Source of the DNA: Candidatus Contendibacter sp.
Lineage (GTDB): Bacteria; Pseudomonadota; Gammaproteobacteria; Competibacterales; Competibacteraceae
Length of the DNA: 64,000 bases
Direction: 5' to 3'
Assembly: GCA_029624765.1 (NCBI GenBank)
Contig: JARSSO010000010.1
Location: 89,012-153,011, forward strand
Shown here: in pieces, positions 42,984 through 52,349 of the stretch
Position numbering within the stretch: position 1 is the stretch's first letter
How the letters are laid out: each line of letters opens with the position of its first letter
The notes under the pieces: generated by a model
Seen by the model: only the letters and a program-made list of their open reading frames with translations
Database searches by the model: none
Told to the model about the DNA's origin: nothing
Made by a program: the position numbers and the translations under genes

Positions 42984-43125
42984 GCGGGAGGCTACCACGT
43001 CGCGCCGTGAAACCACCGGCTCGAAGCCGATGTCTTGGAACCGCCTTCCTCGTTCCCCACCCGCGCCGCGCGGACGAAGCCAGCGAACGGTTGCGTCCGG
43101 GGCATGGCGCCCGGCTCGCCGGGCC

Positions 43126-43638
43126 TTATGGGAACGCGGGAACCGTCGGTTCCGTGCCTTCGAGATGCGCATCCGGATGGTGGGTCGCGACCAGTTTGGA
43201 TATCTGTTCCACTCGATCGCGCGGCACGTCGATCATCATCAGCAACTCGCCGTGCTCGATGGCTTCTTCAAACCGCTTCAGGCGGGTATTGCCGATGCTC
43301 AGTCCCACCATCCCGCTCAGCCAGGCTCCCACGCCAGCCCCGGCCAGCCCGCTGGCCAGCACGATCCCGCCCCCCGCCACCACCAGGCTGAACGGACCGA
43401 GCGCGACCGCGACCAGACCCGCCAGCGTGCCGAGCGAGCCGCCAAGCGCGAGGCCGCGTTCCATCGCCGGGATAAAATCGCTTTTCTGAAGGAACGAAGC
43501 CTCTGGCAAGTCTTCCAGCGGTGTATCGCGCTTGGCCAGGATGTGGATGTGTCGTTCTTCGACGCGGGCGATCAGCAGCTCGTTCACGATCACTCTCGCC
43601 ACATCGATGTTTGGAACCAAGAAATAGATACGCTTCAT
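43126..43638 (-). CDS. DUF1269-type membrane protein
   Basis: 170-residue protein with the opening MKRIYFLVPNIDVARVIVNE, a ferredoxin-like fold part with EERHIHILAKRDTPLEDLPEA, two hydrophobic, Gly-rich helices at about residues 65-115 (GSLGTLAGLVAVALG; AGAGVGAWLSGMVG) and a second HGELLMMIDVPRDRVEQI segment. This layout matches DUF1269 proteins found in many gammaproteobacteria, of unknown function. AAAGGAGAGCGAG precedes the ATG at 43638. It lies between a cytochrome c and sco1; no functional link is evident. Confidence 0.8.
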   Translation of the reverse strand: MKRIYFLVPNIDVARVIVNELLIARVEERHIHILAKRDTPLEDLPEASFLQKSDFIPAMERGLALGGSLGTLAGLVAVALGPFSLVVAGGGIVLASGLAGAGVGAWLSGMVGLSIGNTRLKRFEEAIEHGELLMMIDVPRDRVEQISKLVATHHPDAHLEGTEPTVPAFP

Positions 43639-43826
43639 CTCGCTCTCCTTTCCTTTACCCACGATGAGAACCGACCAATGTCACGCCCTCGCAGTGATCG
43701 ATGCGGTCGGCTCCGCATCGACCCGCCCCCGCGCACAACGAAGCCAGTCCAATAAAGAGAAAAGTCAAACCGCTTGCAAAGGTCCTGATACGAACGTCAG
43801 CGATGATCCTGTTGTTCCTGAGCTTG

Positions 43827-44441
43827 TTAATCCGACTTCACCACGGTCAGTCCATTGGGCTGGCTGGCGAAATAGGCGGCCAAATCCGCCACGTCCCGCG
43901 CCGAAAGAGTGGCCACGATACCCTTCATGACCGGATTCTTGCGCGCCCCGCTTTGGTAGTCGGCCAGGGCCTTGCGCAGATAATCCTCATGCTGACCGGC
44001 CAGGCGCGGATAGAGCGGGATGTTGCCATTGCCGTCCGCGCCGTGGCAGGCCACGCAAGTCGCGCTCTTGGTCTTGCCGGCGGCGGCGTCGCCGCGAATC
44101 GGCGCGGGTATCGCTGCGGTCCGGGCGCCAGCCAGAAAAGCAGCGATGTCCCGCATATCCTGTTCGTTCAGGGGAAAGGCATTGGCATGCATGGTCGGAT
44201 GCTGGCGCTCGCCGGTTTGGTAGCCGTTGAGTGCGGCCACGGTATAGTCGGGATGCTGGCCGCCCAACCGGGGTACGTGATAGTTGGGATAGGCGTTGGT
44301 ATACCCCGGAATAGCGTGGCAGCCGGTGCAGGTGGCGAATTTGACCTTGCCGACGGCGGGATCTCCGGCGGCCTGCGCGCCGCCGGTCAGGGTGGCGCCG
44401 ATCCCGATGGCGATGAGCAGCCTAGGTACCGATTGCATCAT
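43827..44441 (-). CDS. Dihaem cytochrome c (c4-like)
   Basis: 204-residue exported cytochrome with signal peptide ending near GGAQA (residue 25) and two c-type haem sites, CTGCH at about 38-42 and CVACH at about 128-132. The two halves are similar, each with a RLGGQH or RLAGQH segment and a YQ(T/S)G(E/A)R(Q/K) motif, as in cytochrome c4. Likely periplasmic electron donor to the oxidases encoded around it. GAGGATGATTC precedes the double ATG. Followed downstream by the DUF1269 gene. Confidence 0.92.
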   Translation of the reverse strand: MMQSVPRLLIAIGIGATLTGGAQAAGDPAVGKVKFATCTGCHAIPGYTNAYPNYHVPRLGGQHPDYTVAALNGYQTGERQHPTMHANAFPLNEQDMRDIAAFLAGARTAAIPAPIRGDAAAGKTKSATCVACHGADGNGNIPLYPRLAGQHEDYLRKALADYQSGARKNPVMKGIVATLSARDVADLAAYFASQPNGLTVVKSD

Positions 44442-44528
44442 GAATCATCCTCGTGGAGTGTAAGCGGAACCGGCCCTAACACTAACCGGCCAACCGTCGA
44501 ATAGCAATGTTGGGGTTTCCGCCCAACC

Positions 44529-45461
44529 TCAAAACAGGCCGTGCCAGAGCGTCGTGAACGGGCCGAACGCGTAATGATCGAGCATCAGGGCGGCGAACAG
44601 GCCGAACAGATACACGATCGAAAATCCAAAGGTGGGCATGGCCAGTCGGTCGTCGCCGGTGACGAACAGCCGCGCGGCGTAATAGAGAAAACGGCCGCCC
44701 AAGATCAGAGCGCCAACCAGATAAATGCCACCGCTCATCCCGATCAGGAAGGGCAACAAGGAAACGAGAACCAACAGGATGGTGTAGAGCAGGATTTGCA
44801 GGCGGGTGAAGGCGACTCCGTGGGTGACCGGCAACATCGGAATGTCGGCCTTGGCGTAGTCGTGGCGGCGGTGGATCGCCAGCGCCCAGAAGTGCGGTGG
44901 CGTCCACACGTAGATGATCAGGAACAGCAGCAACGCGCCGGGGTCTACCTGGCCGGTGACCGCCGTCCAACCGAGCAGCGGTGGAGCCGCGCCCGCCGCC
45001 CCGCCGATCACGATGTTCTGCGGCGTCGCCCGCTTGAGGAACAGGGTATAGACCACGGCGTAACCGATCAGCGAAGCGGCGGTCAGCGCGGCGGTCAACG
45101 GATTGGTGAAGCTCAGCAGCAACACCAGGCCCAGCATACCGATCACCAGCGCAAAGCCCAGCACCTGGCCGGTTTCCAGGTGGCCGCTTGGCAGCGGCCG
45201 GCGACAGGTGCGGGCCATCAGGGCATCCACCCGCCGATCCACCAAGTGATTGAGGGCGGCGGCGGAACCGGCCATCAGCGCGATGCCCAGGGCGCCGAAC
45301 AGCAAAATTTCCCACGGAACCATCCCCGGCGTCGCCAACAGCATGCCGACGATGGCGGTGAAGGTGATCAGGGCGACGACCTTGGGTTTGGTCAGCTCCA
45401 GATAGTCCCGCCCATGGCGGCGGACGCTGGTGTGCAGGGTTTGAATCGCGGTGGTCATCAT
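44529..45461 (-). CDS. ctaB: Protoheme IX farnesyltransferase (haem O synthase)
   Basis: 310-residue UbiA-family enzyme with about nine membrane helices that farnesylates haem B to haem O. The first Asp-rich region appears as [20 protein letters not shown] with the conserved R-P-L, and later [16 protein letters not shown] and [25 protein letters not shown] (in two parts) are typical CyoE/CtaB motifs. Its ATG overlaps the ctaA stop. With CtaA this gives haem A for the aa3 oxidase upstream. Confidence 0.96.
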   Translation of the reverse strand: MMTTAIQTLHTSVRRHGRDYLELTKPKVVALITFTAIVGMLLATPGMVPWEILLFGALGIALMAGSAAALNHLVDRRVDALMARTCRRPLPSGHLETGQVLGFALVIGMLGLVLLLSFTNPLTAALTAASLIGYAVVYTLFLKRATPQNIVIGGAAGAAPPLLGWTAVTGQVDPGALLLFLIIYVWTPPHFWALAIHRRHDYAKADIPMLPVTHGVAFTRLQILLYTILLVLVSLLPFLIGMSGGIYLVGALILGGRFLYYAARLFVTGDDRLAMPTFGFSIVYLFGLFAALMLDHYAFGPFTTLWHGLF

Positions 45462-46480
45462 GCGGTGGGTTCCGATTGGAGCAGATGGTTGATGGTCACC
45501 AAGGACAGCAGCAGCAATGCCGCGCCGCCGGTATGAGCCACGGCCACCGGCAGTGGCAGATGCAGCACGACATTGGCGATACCCAAGCCAAGCTGGATGA
45601 GCAGCAGAACGGCGACGGCGCCGCCCGCCCGCCGCAGGGTGGGGTCGCGGGTCGCCGCAACCAATCGCCAGGCCAGCCAGCTCAAGTACGCCGCGACGAC
45701 GAGGGCGGCGATGCGGTGCATGACGTGGATGGCAACCCGCGCGTCGTTGGCCAGGACCCCGCCTTCGTAAGATCGTCCCAGCCCCCGCCACGGCGTGAAG
45801 GCTTCTCGAAAGTCCATCGGTGGCCACCACTGGCTTTGGCAGGTGGGGAAATCCGGGCACGCCAGCGCGGCGTAATTGGCGCTGGTCCAGCCGCCCAGGG
45901 CGATCTGGCCCGCCAGCAACACCAGTCCCAGCAGCGCGTAGTGGCGTAGCGCCCGGTTTTCGCTGGCGACCCCCGCGCTTCCACCCTGACGCTGGCCGAG
46001 AACCAGCCAGGCCAGCAAACCCAGGGTCGTCAGCCCCCCCAGAAGATGCGCCATGACGACCAGGGGCTTCAACTGCCAGGTTACGGTCCACATTCCCAGC
46101 AGGGATTGAAAGAGGATAAGTCCCAACAGCGCCAGCGGCAGGGCGACCGGTTGATCGGGTTGGCGCCGATTGCGCCAAGCCAGGACGGCCAGGGCCAGAA
46201 CCAACAGCCCGAGCGATCCGGCGCAATAGCGATGAATCATTTCCTTCCACGCCTTGGCCGGTTCGACTGGTCGCTGTGGATAGGCGGCGTTGGCCACGGC
46301 GATCTGATCGGCCCGGTCGGGCACATCCAGCAACCGTCCGTAACAGCCGGGCCAGTCTGGACACCCCAGGCCGGCATGCGACAGCCGCACATAAGCGCCC
46401 AACACCACCACGACGAACGTCAGGACCAGCGCGGCCCAGGCCAGTCGGTAAAAAATCGTTGTTTGCATTCCTTCATCCAA
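45458..46480 (-). CDS. ctaA: Haem A synthase (CtaA/COX15)
   Basis: 340-residue, eight-helix membrane enzyme converting haem O to haem A. It shows [21 protein letters not shown] near residue 28 and, in the second half, [20 protein letters not shown] with the paired cysteines, plus the haem His motifs [26 protein letters not shown] and VAHTGGA. The start at 46480 overlaps the preceding gene's stop by ATGA; an internal ATG four codons later sits too close to AAGGA. Confidence 0.95.
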   Translation of the reverse strand: MDEGMQTTIFYRLAWAALVLTFVVVVLGAYVRLSHAGLGCPDWPGCYGRLLDVPDRADQIAVANAAYPQRPVEPAKAWKEMIHRYCAGSLGLLVLALAVLAWRNRRQPDQPVALPLALLGLILFQSLLGMWTVTWQLKPLVVMAHLLGGLTTLGLLAWLVLGQRQGGSAGVASENRALRHYALLGLVLLAGQIALGGWTSANYAALACPDFPTCQSQWWPPMDFREAFTPWRGLGRSYEGGVLANDARVAIHVMHRIAALVVAAYLSWLAWRLVAATRDPTLRRAGGAVAVLLLIQLGLGIANVVLHLPLPVAVAHTGGAALLLLSLVTINHLLQSEPTA

Positions 46481-47099
46481 TATTGGACAGGCTGAGCAGC
46501 CGTTTCATATCCTTGAGCATCCCGCGCGGCTCGACCGCGACCGGGTAGCGCATCAGCAGGTTACCCAGCGGATCCACCAGGTAAATTGATCTTTCTTCCG
46601 CCGCGGTCGGACCGAACGCCCCGTTCAGTTCGGTCCGGGTCGCGGTATCGGCCACGCCGACGGTCGTCGCCGAATGCTCCGCCGCCAACCACTGACGCAG
46701 CCCGGCATCCGGCACTCCATCGAGCAGCAGGAGCGTCTTGACCCGTCCCATATCCTTGCCCAAAGCCAGTCGCACCTGTCGCATGGCGTAGAGGGCGGTT
46801 CGGCAGGACGCATCGCATTCGGTGGCGGAACCGACATAAATCAGTACCCAGCGGCCCTGCGGCGCCGTTCCGTCCGCTGACCGGTCATCGAGGGCGGTAA
46901 ACCGCAACTGCGCCAGCGGCCGGGCTGGATTCAGCAATTGGCCATGGTGGACCGAGCCTTCGGGTTGCCAGCGACCGATCAACAGCCATGCCGTCGCCAG
47001 CGGCACCGCGAAGCAGGCCACGATGAACAACAACATCGACCGCTGTCGCCAACTCGCGGGCATCGCCTCCGCTTTGACCGGCATCGCATCAATACTCAT
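46473..47099 (-). CDS. Sco-like thioredoxin-fold membrane protein, oxidase assembly
   Basis: 208-residue protein with one membrane helix (about residues 21-43) and a periplasmic thioredoxin-like domain. It has a CX3C motif CDASC in VGSATECDASCRTALYAMRQ, placed like the copper motif of Sco1, then VKTLLLLDGVPD and SIYLVDPLGNLLMRYP. The typical Sco His ligand is not obvious. Such short Sco-like proteins are often encoded between surf1 and ctaA. The frame is open upstream into surf1; the Met at 47099 fits. A role in copper handling is inferred. Confidence 0.72.
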   Translation of the reverse strand: MSIDAMPVKAEAMPASWRQRSMLLFIVACFAVPLATAWLLIGRWQPEGSVHHGQLLNPARPLAQLRFTALDDRSADGTAPQGRWVLIYVGSATECDASCRTALYAMRQVRLALGKDMGRVKTLLLLDGVPDAGLRQWLAAEHSATTVGVADTATRTELNGAFGPTAAEERSIYLVDPLGNLLMRYPVAVEPRGMLKDMKRLLSLSNIG

Positions 47100-47113
47100 T
47101 AAATAGTGAATTC

Positions 47114-47881
47114 TTATTCCGAGCGCGGCAACCGACGCGCGTTGGCCGCCAGATACAAGATCACCAGTGCCGCCGCCAGGGCGAACCACTGCACGGCATA
47201 ACCCTGGTGACGCTCCGGACCGTAGCCCCCAAATTGAGGTTGCCAGTCGCGCCGGTAACCAGCGGATGCTTCGGGCTCCAACAAAATCACCGTCGGCCAC
47301 AGCGGATAACCCAGCAAGGCGGCCAGCCGGTCGTAATCCACATACGGTATAACCCGTGGCCAGCGCGAATCACTGCCCCCGGCATCGCCCAACCGCAAAC
47401 CCGGGCTGGTCGGCTGCGCCAGCCAGCCGACCACGGTAATCGGTTCGGCGGTGACGGCGACATCCGGTAATTCCTGCCGCGACCCCCCAAGCGGCAGCCA
47501 GCCCCGGTTGACCAGGATCGCCGAACCTGGGGTGAGCCGGAGCGGCGTCAGGACATGATAGCCCGCCTGACCGTCGCGGACCTGATTGTCCAGCAACAAC
47601 TGATGTTCGCGGTCGTACCGGCCCACAGCGACCACGCGACGATAACGGTTTGCGGGATCGTCGGGGTTCACCTCGGCCAGCGAGGCCGGCGGTTGTCGCG
47701 ATTGGTCGGCGAACGCCGCTTGCAGCTCGGCTTTCTGTCGTGCCCGATCCAGTTGCCAGAAGCCCAGCGTCAGCAACAAGGGCAAAACAAGCAGGGTGGC
47801 GATGGTGGATGCCCGGCCCGGTCGCAAGACCCAATCACCGACCCGCGCTCGCACCGCCCCCCGCCCGCCACTCGATTCCAT
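47114..47881 (-). CDS. SURF1 family cytochrome oxidase assembly protein
   Basis: 255 residues from the Met at 47881; an alternative GTG lies 16 codons earlier. The SURF1 layout is clear: N-terminal helix (ATLLVLPLLLTLGFWQLDRA), periplasmic loop with LLLDNQVRDGQAGYHVLTPL and ILVNRGWLPLGGSRQELP, and a terminal helix after GYAVQWFALAAALVILYLAA. SURF1 helps insert haem a into subunit I. It precedes the Sco-like gene by 14 bases and is divergent from a small DUF2909 gene. Confidence 0.93.
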   Translation of the reverse strand: MESSGGRGAVRARVGDWVLRPGRASTIATLLVLPLLLTLGFWQLDRARQKAELQAAFADQSRQPPASLAEVNPDDPANRYRRVVAVGRYDREHQLLLDNQVRDGQAGYHVLTPLRLTPGSAILVNRGWLPLGGSRQELPDVAVTAEPITVVGWLAQPTSPGLRLGDAGGSDSRWPRVIPYVDYDRLAALLGYPLWPTVILLEPEASAGYRRDWQPQFGGYGPERHQGYAVQWFALAAALVILYLAANARRLPRSE

Positions 47882-47941
47882 CACGCCGGCATGGGTTCGG
47901 GTATACTCGCGACAATAACCCCACTCCACCGGAAGTTATCC

Positions 47942-48148
47942 ATGCTGATCAAGATCGTCGTCATCCTCATGCTACTGCTCATTCTCGCCAGTCTGGGGTC
48001 CGGGCTGTTCTTTCTGATTCACGACCAGGGGAGTCGCAATCCCCGCACCGTCAAGGCGCTGACGATGCGAATCGGCCTGTCGGTGGCGCTCTTCATCCTG
48101 CTGATGCTCGCCTACGCCACCGGTCTGATCACGCCGCACGGTCTTTGA
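47942..48148 (+). CDS. DUF2909 twin-transmembrane protein
   Basis: 68-residue protein with two helices (residues 4-25 and 45-63) joined by HDQGSRNPRTVKALTMRIG. This is the DUF2909 pattern. The gene sits between surf1 and coxC on the opposite strand, a position often seen for this family in beta- and gammaproteobacterial cox clusters. The function is unknown; a link to the aa3 oxidase is inferred from context. GGAAGTTATCC lies ahead of the ATG. Confidence 0.85.
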   Translation: MLIKIVVILMLLLILASLGSGLFFLIHDQGSRNPRTVKALTMRIGLSVALFILLMLAYATGLITPHGL

Positions 48149-48161
48149 GCCCGCCGGCTGC

Positions 48162-49034
48162 TTACAGCCAGTAGACGAAGATAAACAACCCCAGCCACAC
48201 CACATCCACGAAGTGCCAGTACCACGCGGCCGCCTCGAAAGCGAAATGTCGCTGCGGCGTGAAATGGCCGGCCAGGCTGCGCAACAGGATCACGGTCAGG
48301 ATGATCGCGCCGATGGTGACGTGCAAGCCATGAAACCCGGTCAGCATGAAGAACGTGGAGCCGTAAATGCCGCTGCCCAGGGTCAGGTTCAGTTCCTTGT
48401 AGGCTTCATGGTATTCGACGGCTTGCAGGACCAGAAACAGGAAGCCTAGCGCCACCGTCGCCGCCAGACCCTTCAACAACTGGGGGCGGTTCCCTTCCAC
48501 CAGGCCCCAGTGCGCCCAGGTGATGGTCACGCCGCTGCTGAGCAGGATCAGGGTATTGATCGCCGGCAAACCCCAGGCGCGCATCGGCGCGAAGAAGCCC
48601 CCGACCTCGCCGGGACCGTTGGTGGGCCAGCCCGCCTCGTAATTGGGCCAGAGCAGGCCATGCGTCAACGCCGCGTGGGCGGACTCTCCGCCCAGCCACG
48701 GCACCGAATAACTGCGCGCGTAGAACAGCGCGCCGAAGAACGCCGCGAAGAACATTACCTCGGAAAAAATGAACCAGACCATTCCCCAACGGAACGAGCG
48801 GTCCATCTGGTCGCTGTAAAGTCCCTTCTCGCTTTCGCGGATCACCGTGCCGAACCAGCCGAACATGGTGATCAGAATCAGCGTCAGTCCAACCAGCAAC
48901 AGCGTGCCGTTACCTCCGTTCAGCAGCGTGGCGCCCCCCACCATCAGTGTGAACAGACTGATGGTCGCAATAATCGGCCAGTAGCTGTGATGCGGCACGT
49001 AGTAATGATCCGGCGCGTGTTCCGCGTGCGTCAT
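48162..49034 (-). CDS. coxC: Cytochrome c oxidase subunit III (aa3 type)
   Basis: 290-residue, seven-helix subunit. Motifs GMVWFIFSEVMFFAAFFGAL, LLSSGVTITWAHWGLVEGNR, LQAVEYHEAYKELNLTLGSG and the terminal FAFEAAAWYWHFVDVVWLGL all match COX3. GGGGGACTTTATG provides the start context. It stabilises proton pumping by subunit I. It follows ctaG by 46 bases and is convergent with the DUF2909 gene. Confidence 0.97.
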   Translation of the reverse strand: MTHAEHAPDHYYVPHHSYWPIIATISLFTLMVGGATLLNGGNGTLLLVGLTLILITMFGWFGTVIRESEKGLYSDQMDRSFRWGMVWFIFSEVMFFAAFFGALFYARSYSVPWLGGESAHAALTHGLLWPNYEAGWPTNGPGEVGGFFAPMRAWGLPAINTLILLSSGVTITWAHWGLVEGNRPQLLKGLAATVALGFLFLVLQAVEYHEAYKELNLTLGSGIYGSTFFMLTGFHGLHVTIGAIILTVILLRSLAGHFTPQRHFAFEAAAWYWHFVDVVWLGLFIFVYWL

Positions 49035-49080
49035 AAAGTCCCCCTTACAGTGATGTCTGCGTGATGGACGGTACCCTGAT

Positions 49081-49641
49081 TCAACCGCCCGCGTTATCGA
49101 TTCTAAAGAACGTGTAGGACAGGGTCACGGTACGCACGTCGGACGGCAACGCCGGATCGATGCGGAAGGCGACCGGCATTTCCTTGCCCTCGCCCGCCTG
49201 AAACTGCTGGCGGGTAAAGCAGAAGCACTCGATCTTGTGGAAATGCGATGCTGCCAAACCCGGCGAGACGCTGGGGATGGCCTGTCCAGTCATGGGTTGG
49301 TCGGCCGTGTTCCGCGCCCAAAAGTGGGTCTGGTAGAACTGGCCCGGATGCACCTGCATGCGCGTGACCTGGGGGGCAAATTCCCATGGGGCCCCCAAAT
49401 TCAGGTTGGCGACGAATTCGACGGTCACCGTGCGCGTTTCATCCGCCTGCATTGGCTCCACGGCGACCACGCGGCCGCCGGTCTTGCCGTTCAAACCGGT
49501 GATCTCGCACAGCACGTCGTACAACGGCACCATCGCGAAACCGAAGGCAAACATCGCGGCCGTCACCACCAGCAGACGTCGAACCACCCGCCGATTCGCC
49601 GCCGCCGTGGTTGGAGTAGTCGATTGTTCGGGTTTCATCAT
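49081..49641 (-). CDS. ctaG: Cytochrome c oxidase assembly protein CtaG/COX11
   Basis: 186-residue copper chaperone for the CuB site. After a short cytoplasmic part and one helix (about residues 20-38) the periplasmic domain shows PLYDVLCEITGLNGKTGG and the copper motif FHKIECFCFTRQQF, with two Cys in CFC. The start is one of two adjacent ATGs (49641/49638) overlapping the stop of the small protein before it. Residues VTLSYTFFRID near the end are typical. Confidence 0.95.
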   Translation of the reverse strand: MMKPEQSTTPTTAAANRRVVRRLLVVTAAMFAFGFAMVPLYDVLCEITGLNGKTGGRVVAVEPMQADETRTVTVEFVANLNLGAPWEFAPQVTRMQVHPGQFYQTHFWARNTADQPMTGQAIPSVSPGLAASHFHKIECFCFTRQQFQAGEGKEMPVAFRIDPALPSDVRTVTLSYTFFRIDNAGG

Positions 49642-49793
49642 CGCCACGCCATCGTCAGGATAATGCCAACATAGAAAACCGCGGCCAATATCGCCAGCGC
49701 GATCGCCGTGCGCCGCGCTTGAGCGGCGCGATCTTGCGGCGCCGCGTCGGCGATATCGTCCGTGGACTTCACCCCGGATTTTCCCGTTCTCAC
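49638..49793 (-). CDS. Small single-pass protein between coxA and ctaG
   Basis: 51 residues if the GTG at 49793 is used, which overlaps the coxA stop (GTGA); a GTG seven codons later is an alternative. The N-terminal half is hydrophilic (DDIADAAPQDRAAQARR), followed by a single helix TAIALAILAAVFYVGIILTM and a short AWR tail, overlapping ctaG. It resembles the small cytochrome oxidase assembly proteins found in this position in beta- and gammaproteobacteria. The exact role is unknown. Confidence 0.75.
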   Translation of the reverse strand: MRTGKSGVKSTDDIADAAPQDRAAQARRTAIALAILAAVFYVGIILTMAWR

Positions 49794-51376
49794 TTGATTT
49801 CGGGCGCGGTCGTGAAAGTGTGATAGGGCGGCGGCGACGGCAAGGTCCACTCCAGCCCATGCGCGCCTTCCCAGACCTGATCGGTTGCCTTCGCGCCACC
49901 GCGAATGGTCTTGATGACGTTGTAGGCGAACAGCAGTTGCGAGAAGCCGAACAAGAACGCGCCGACGGTCGAGATCATGTTGAACTCGGTGAATTGCAGG
50001 GCGTAATCGGGAATGCGGCGCGGCATGCCGGCCAGCCCGAGGAAGTGTTGAGGGAAGAACAGGACGTTGACCCCGATCGTCGACAGCCAGAAATGCCACT
50101 GACCCAGTTTTTCGTCGTACATGTGCCCGGTCCATTTCGGCAGCCAGTAGTAAACCGCGGCCATGATCGAGAACACCGCGCCCGGCACCAGCACATAGTG
50201 GAAGTGCGCCACCACGAAATAGGTGTCGTGGTATTGGAAGTCCGCCGGCGCGATCGCCAGCATCAGCCCGGAGAAACCGCCGATGGTAAACAGGATCACG
50301 AAGGCAAGGGCGAACAGCATCGGCGTTTCGAACGTCATCGCGCCGCGCCACATGGTCGAAACCCAGTTGAACACTTTCACCCCGGTTGGGACCGCGATCA
50401 GCATGGTGGCGTACATGAAGAACAATTCGCCGGCCAGCGGCATCCCCACCGTGAACATGTGATGCGCCCACACGATGAAGGACAGGAAAGCGATCGAGGC
50501 GGTGGCGTAGACCATCGAGACGTAGCCGAACAGCGGCTTGCGGGCGAAGGTTGGGATGATCATGGAAATCACGCCGAACGCCGGCAGGATCATGATGTAG
50601 ACCTCGGGATGGCCGAAAAACCAGAAGATGTGCTGGAACATCACCGGGTCGCCGCCGCCGGCGGCGTTGAAGAACGAGGTGCCGAAGAATTTGTCGGTCA
50701 ACAGCATGGTCACCGCGCCGGCCAATACCGGCATGACCGCGATCAGCAGATAGGCGGTGATCAGCCAGGTCCACACGAACAGGGGCATTTTCATCAACGT
50801 CATGCCGGGCGCGCGCAGGTTGAGAATCGTGGCGATGATGTTGATCGCACCCATGATCGAGGAAGCGCCCATCATGTGGATCGCAAGGATCACGAACGGA
50901 AACGCGGCGCCGGTCTGCAACACCAGGGGCGGATACAGGGTCCAGCCGCCGGCTGGACCGCCGCCCGGCATGAACAGGGTGGACAGCAACAGCATGAAGG
51001 CGAACGGCATGATCCAGAACGACCAGTTGTTCATGCGCGGCAGGGCCATGTCCGGCGCACCGATCATTATCGGAATCAGCCAGTTGGCCAGGCCGACGAA
51101 AGCGGGCATCACCCCGCCGAAGATCATCACCAGCGCATGCACGGTGGTGAGTTCGTTGAAGAAATGCGGGTTGACGATCTGCAGACCGGGCATGAACAGT
51201 TCGGCGCGGATGATCAGGGCCATGGCGCCGCCGATGAAGAACATCAGCAGAGCGAACAGCAGGTACAGTGTGCCGATGTCCTTGTGGTTGGTGGTCAGCA
51301 GCCAGCGGCTCAAACCGCGCGCTGGTCCGTGCTCGTGCTCGTGGTCGTGATCAAGGGCGGGCGATGCCGTGCTCAT
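49790..51376 (-). CDS. coxA: Cytochrome c oxidase subunit I (aa3 type)
   Basis: 528-residue catalytic subunit with twelve helices holding haem a and the a3-CuB centre. Diagnostic stretches: RWLLTTNHKDIGTLYLLFAL, WFFGHPEVYIMILPAFGVIS with the Glu of the D-channel and the His-Tyr crosslink pair, and AHFHYVLVPGAVFSIMAA with haem ligands. This is an A-type haem-copper oxidase. The start overlaps the coxB stop (ATGA). His-rich N-terminus (DHDHEHEHG) is unusual but short. Confidence 0.97.
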   Translation of the reverse strand: MSTASPALDHDHEHEHGPARGLSRWLLTTNHKDIGTLYLLFALLMFFIGGAMALIIRAELFMPGLQIVNPHFFNELTTVHALVMIFGGVMPAFVGLANWLIPIMIGAPDMALPRMNNWSFWIMPFAFMLLLSTLFMPGGGPAGGWTLYPPLVLQTGAAFPFVILAIHMMGASSIMGAINIIATILNLRAPGMTLMKMPLFVWTWLITAYLLIAVMPVLAGAVTMLLTDKFFGTSFFNAAGGGDPVMFQHIFWFFGHPEVYIMILPAFGVISMIIPTFARKPLFGYVSMVYATASIAFLSFIVWAHHMFTVGMPLAGELFFMYATMLIAVPTGVKVFNWVSTMWRGAMTFETPMLFALAFVILFTIGGFSGLMLAIAPADFQYHDTYFVVAHFHYVLVPGAVFSIMAAVYYWLPKWTGHMYDEKLGQWHFWLSTIGVNVLFFPQHFLGLAGMPRRIPDYALQFTEFNMISTVGAFLFGFSQLLFAYNVIKTIRGGAKATDQVWEGAHGLEWTLPSPPPYHTFTTAPEIK

Positions 51377-52233
51377 AGCGGTTGGCCTCCAGGAACGGTT
51401 TGAGGATTGGAATCATTCTGGGCGGTTTTCGGGTCCGGTTTGTTTTTCGCCTGCATCTGCGCGAGCCACTGCTTGAATTCCGCCTCGGGCAGGGCCTTGA
51501 CCACGATCGGCATGAAACCGTGATCCTTGCCGCACAACTCGGCGCACTGGCCGCGATAGACGCCCGGTTTTTCGATCAACGTCCAGCTCTCATTGATGAA
51601 ACCGGGAATGGCGTCCTTCTTCCAACCCAGGTCCGGCACCCACCAGGAATGGATCACGTCGGCGGCAGTGGTCAGGATGCGGACCTTCTTGCCGACCGGC
51701 ACCACCAGTGGGTTGTCTACCTCCAGCAGATAGTGCTCGCCCTTGGACGCCAGGTTGCGGATCTGGGCCTGGGGAGTGGAGAGGGTGCTGAAGAACTGGA
51801 CGCCTTCGTTCAGATAATCGTACTGCCAGCGCCACTGATAACCGGTGACCTTGACGGTCAGTTCGGCATCCCGGGTATCGGCCATGCGGATCAAGGTCTT
51901 GGTGGCGGGAATCGCCATGCCGATGAGAATCAGCATCGGAATCACCGTCCAGACGATCTCGACCAGGGTGCTTTCATGGAACTGGGCGGGTATCGCCCCG
52001 CGCGACTTGCGGTGATGGTAGATCGACCAGAACATGGCGCCGAACACTACCACGCCGATGGCCACGCAAATCCAGAAAATCAGCATGTGCAGGCTATAAA
52101 CGTCGTGACTTATGGCGGTGACGCCCCGCGGCATGTTCAGCGCGAAGTCGGCATGCGCGCCCACGCTCCACGCCGCCAGTGTTGCGCCAATTAGGGCGAT
52201 GCCGCCCCTGCGCGGGATGCGATTGCTTGCCAT
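51373..52233 (-). CDS. coxB: Cytochrome c oxidase subunit II (aa3 type)
   Basis: 286-residue subunit with signal peptide, two helices (about residues 50-70 and 95-115) and a periplasmic cupredoxin domain. CuA ligands are present in HSWWVPDLGWKKDAIPG and GQCAELCGKDHGFMPI, and VTGYQWRWQYDY is the usual aromatic electron-entry stretch. No cytochrome c domain is fused. The ATG at 52233 has GGGAGAGAGG upstream and opens the aa3 operon; the longer frame upstream lacks homology. Confidence 0.97.
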   Translation of the reverse strand: MASNRIPRRGGIALIGATLAAWSVGAHADFALNMPRGVTAISHDVYSLHMLIFWICVAIGVVVFGAMFWSIYHHRKSRGAIPAQFHESTLVEIVWTVIPMLILIGMAIPATKTLIRMADTRDAELTVKVTGYQWRWQYDYLNEGVQFFSTLSTPQAQIRNLASKGEHYLLEVDNPLVVPVGKKVRILTTAADVIHSWWVPDLGWKKDAIPGFINESWTLIEKPGVYRGQCAELCGKDHGFMPIVVKALPEAEFKQWLAQMQAKNKPDPKTAQNDSNPQTVPGGQPL

Positions 52234-52349
52234 ACCCCTCTCTCCCCATGGTTGAACGCGCCCCGGGCCGTCGACCGGTGGCGCCAAGATTGGACGCATA
52301 AAACAGCCGGATTCGTCCTCCGGCTTTTCAATTCCACAACCGTTTGAAT

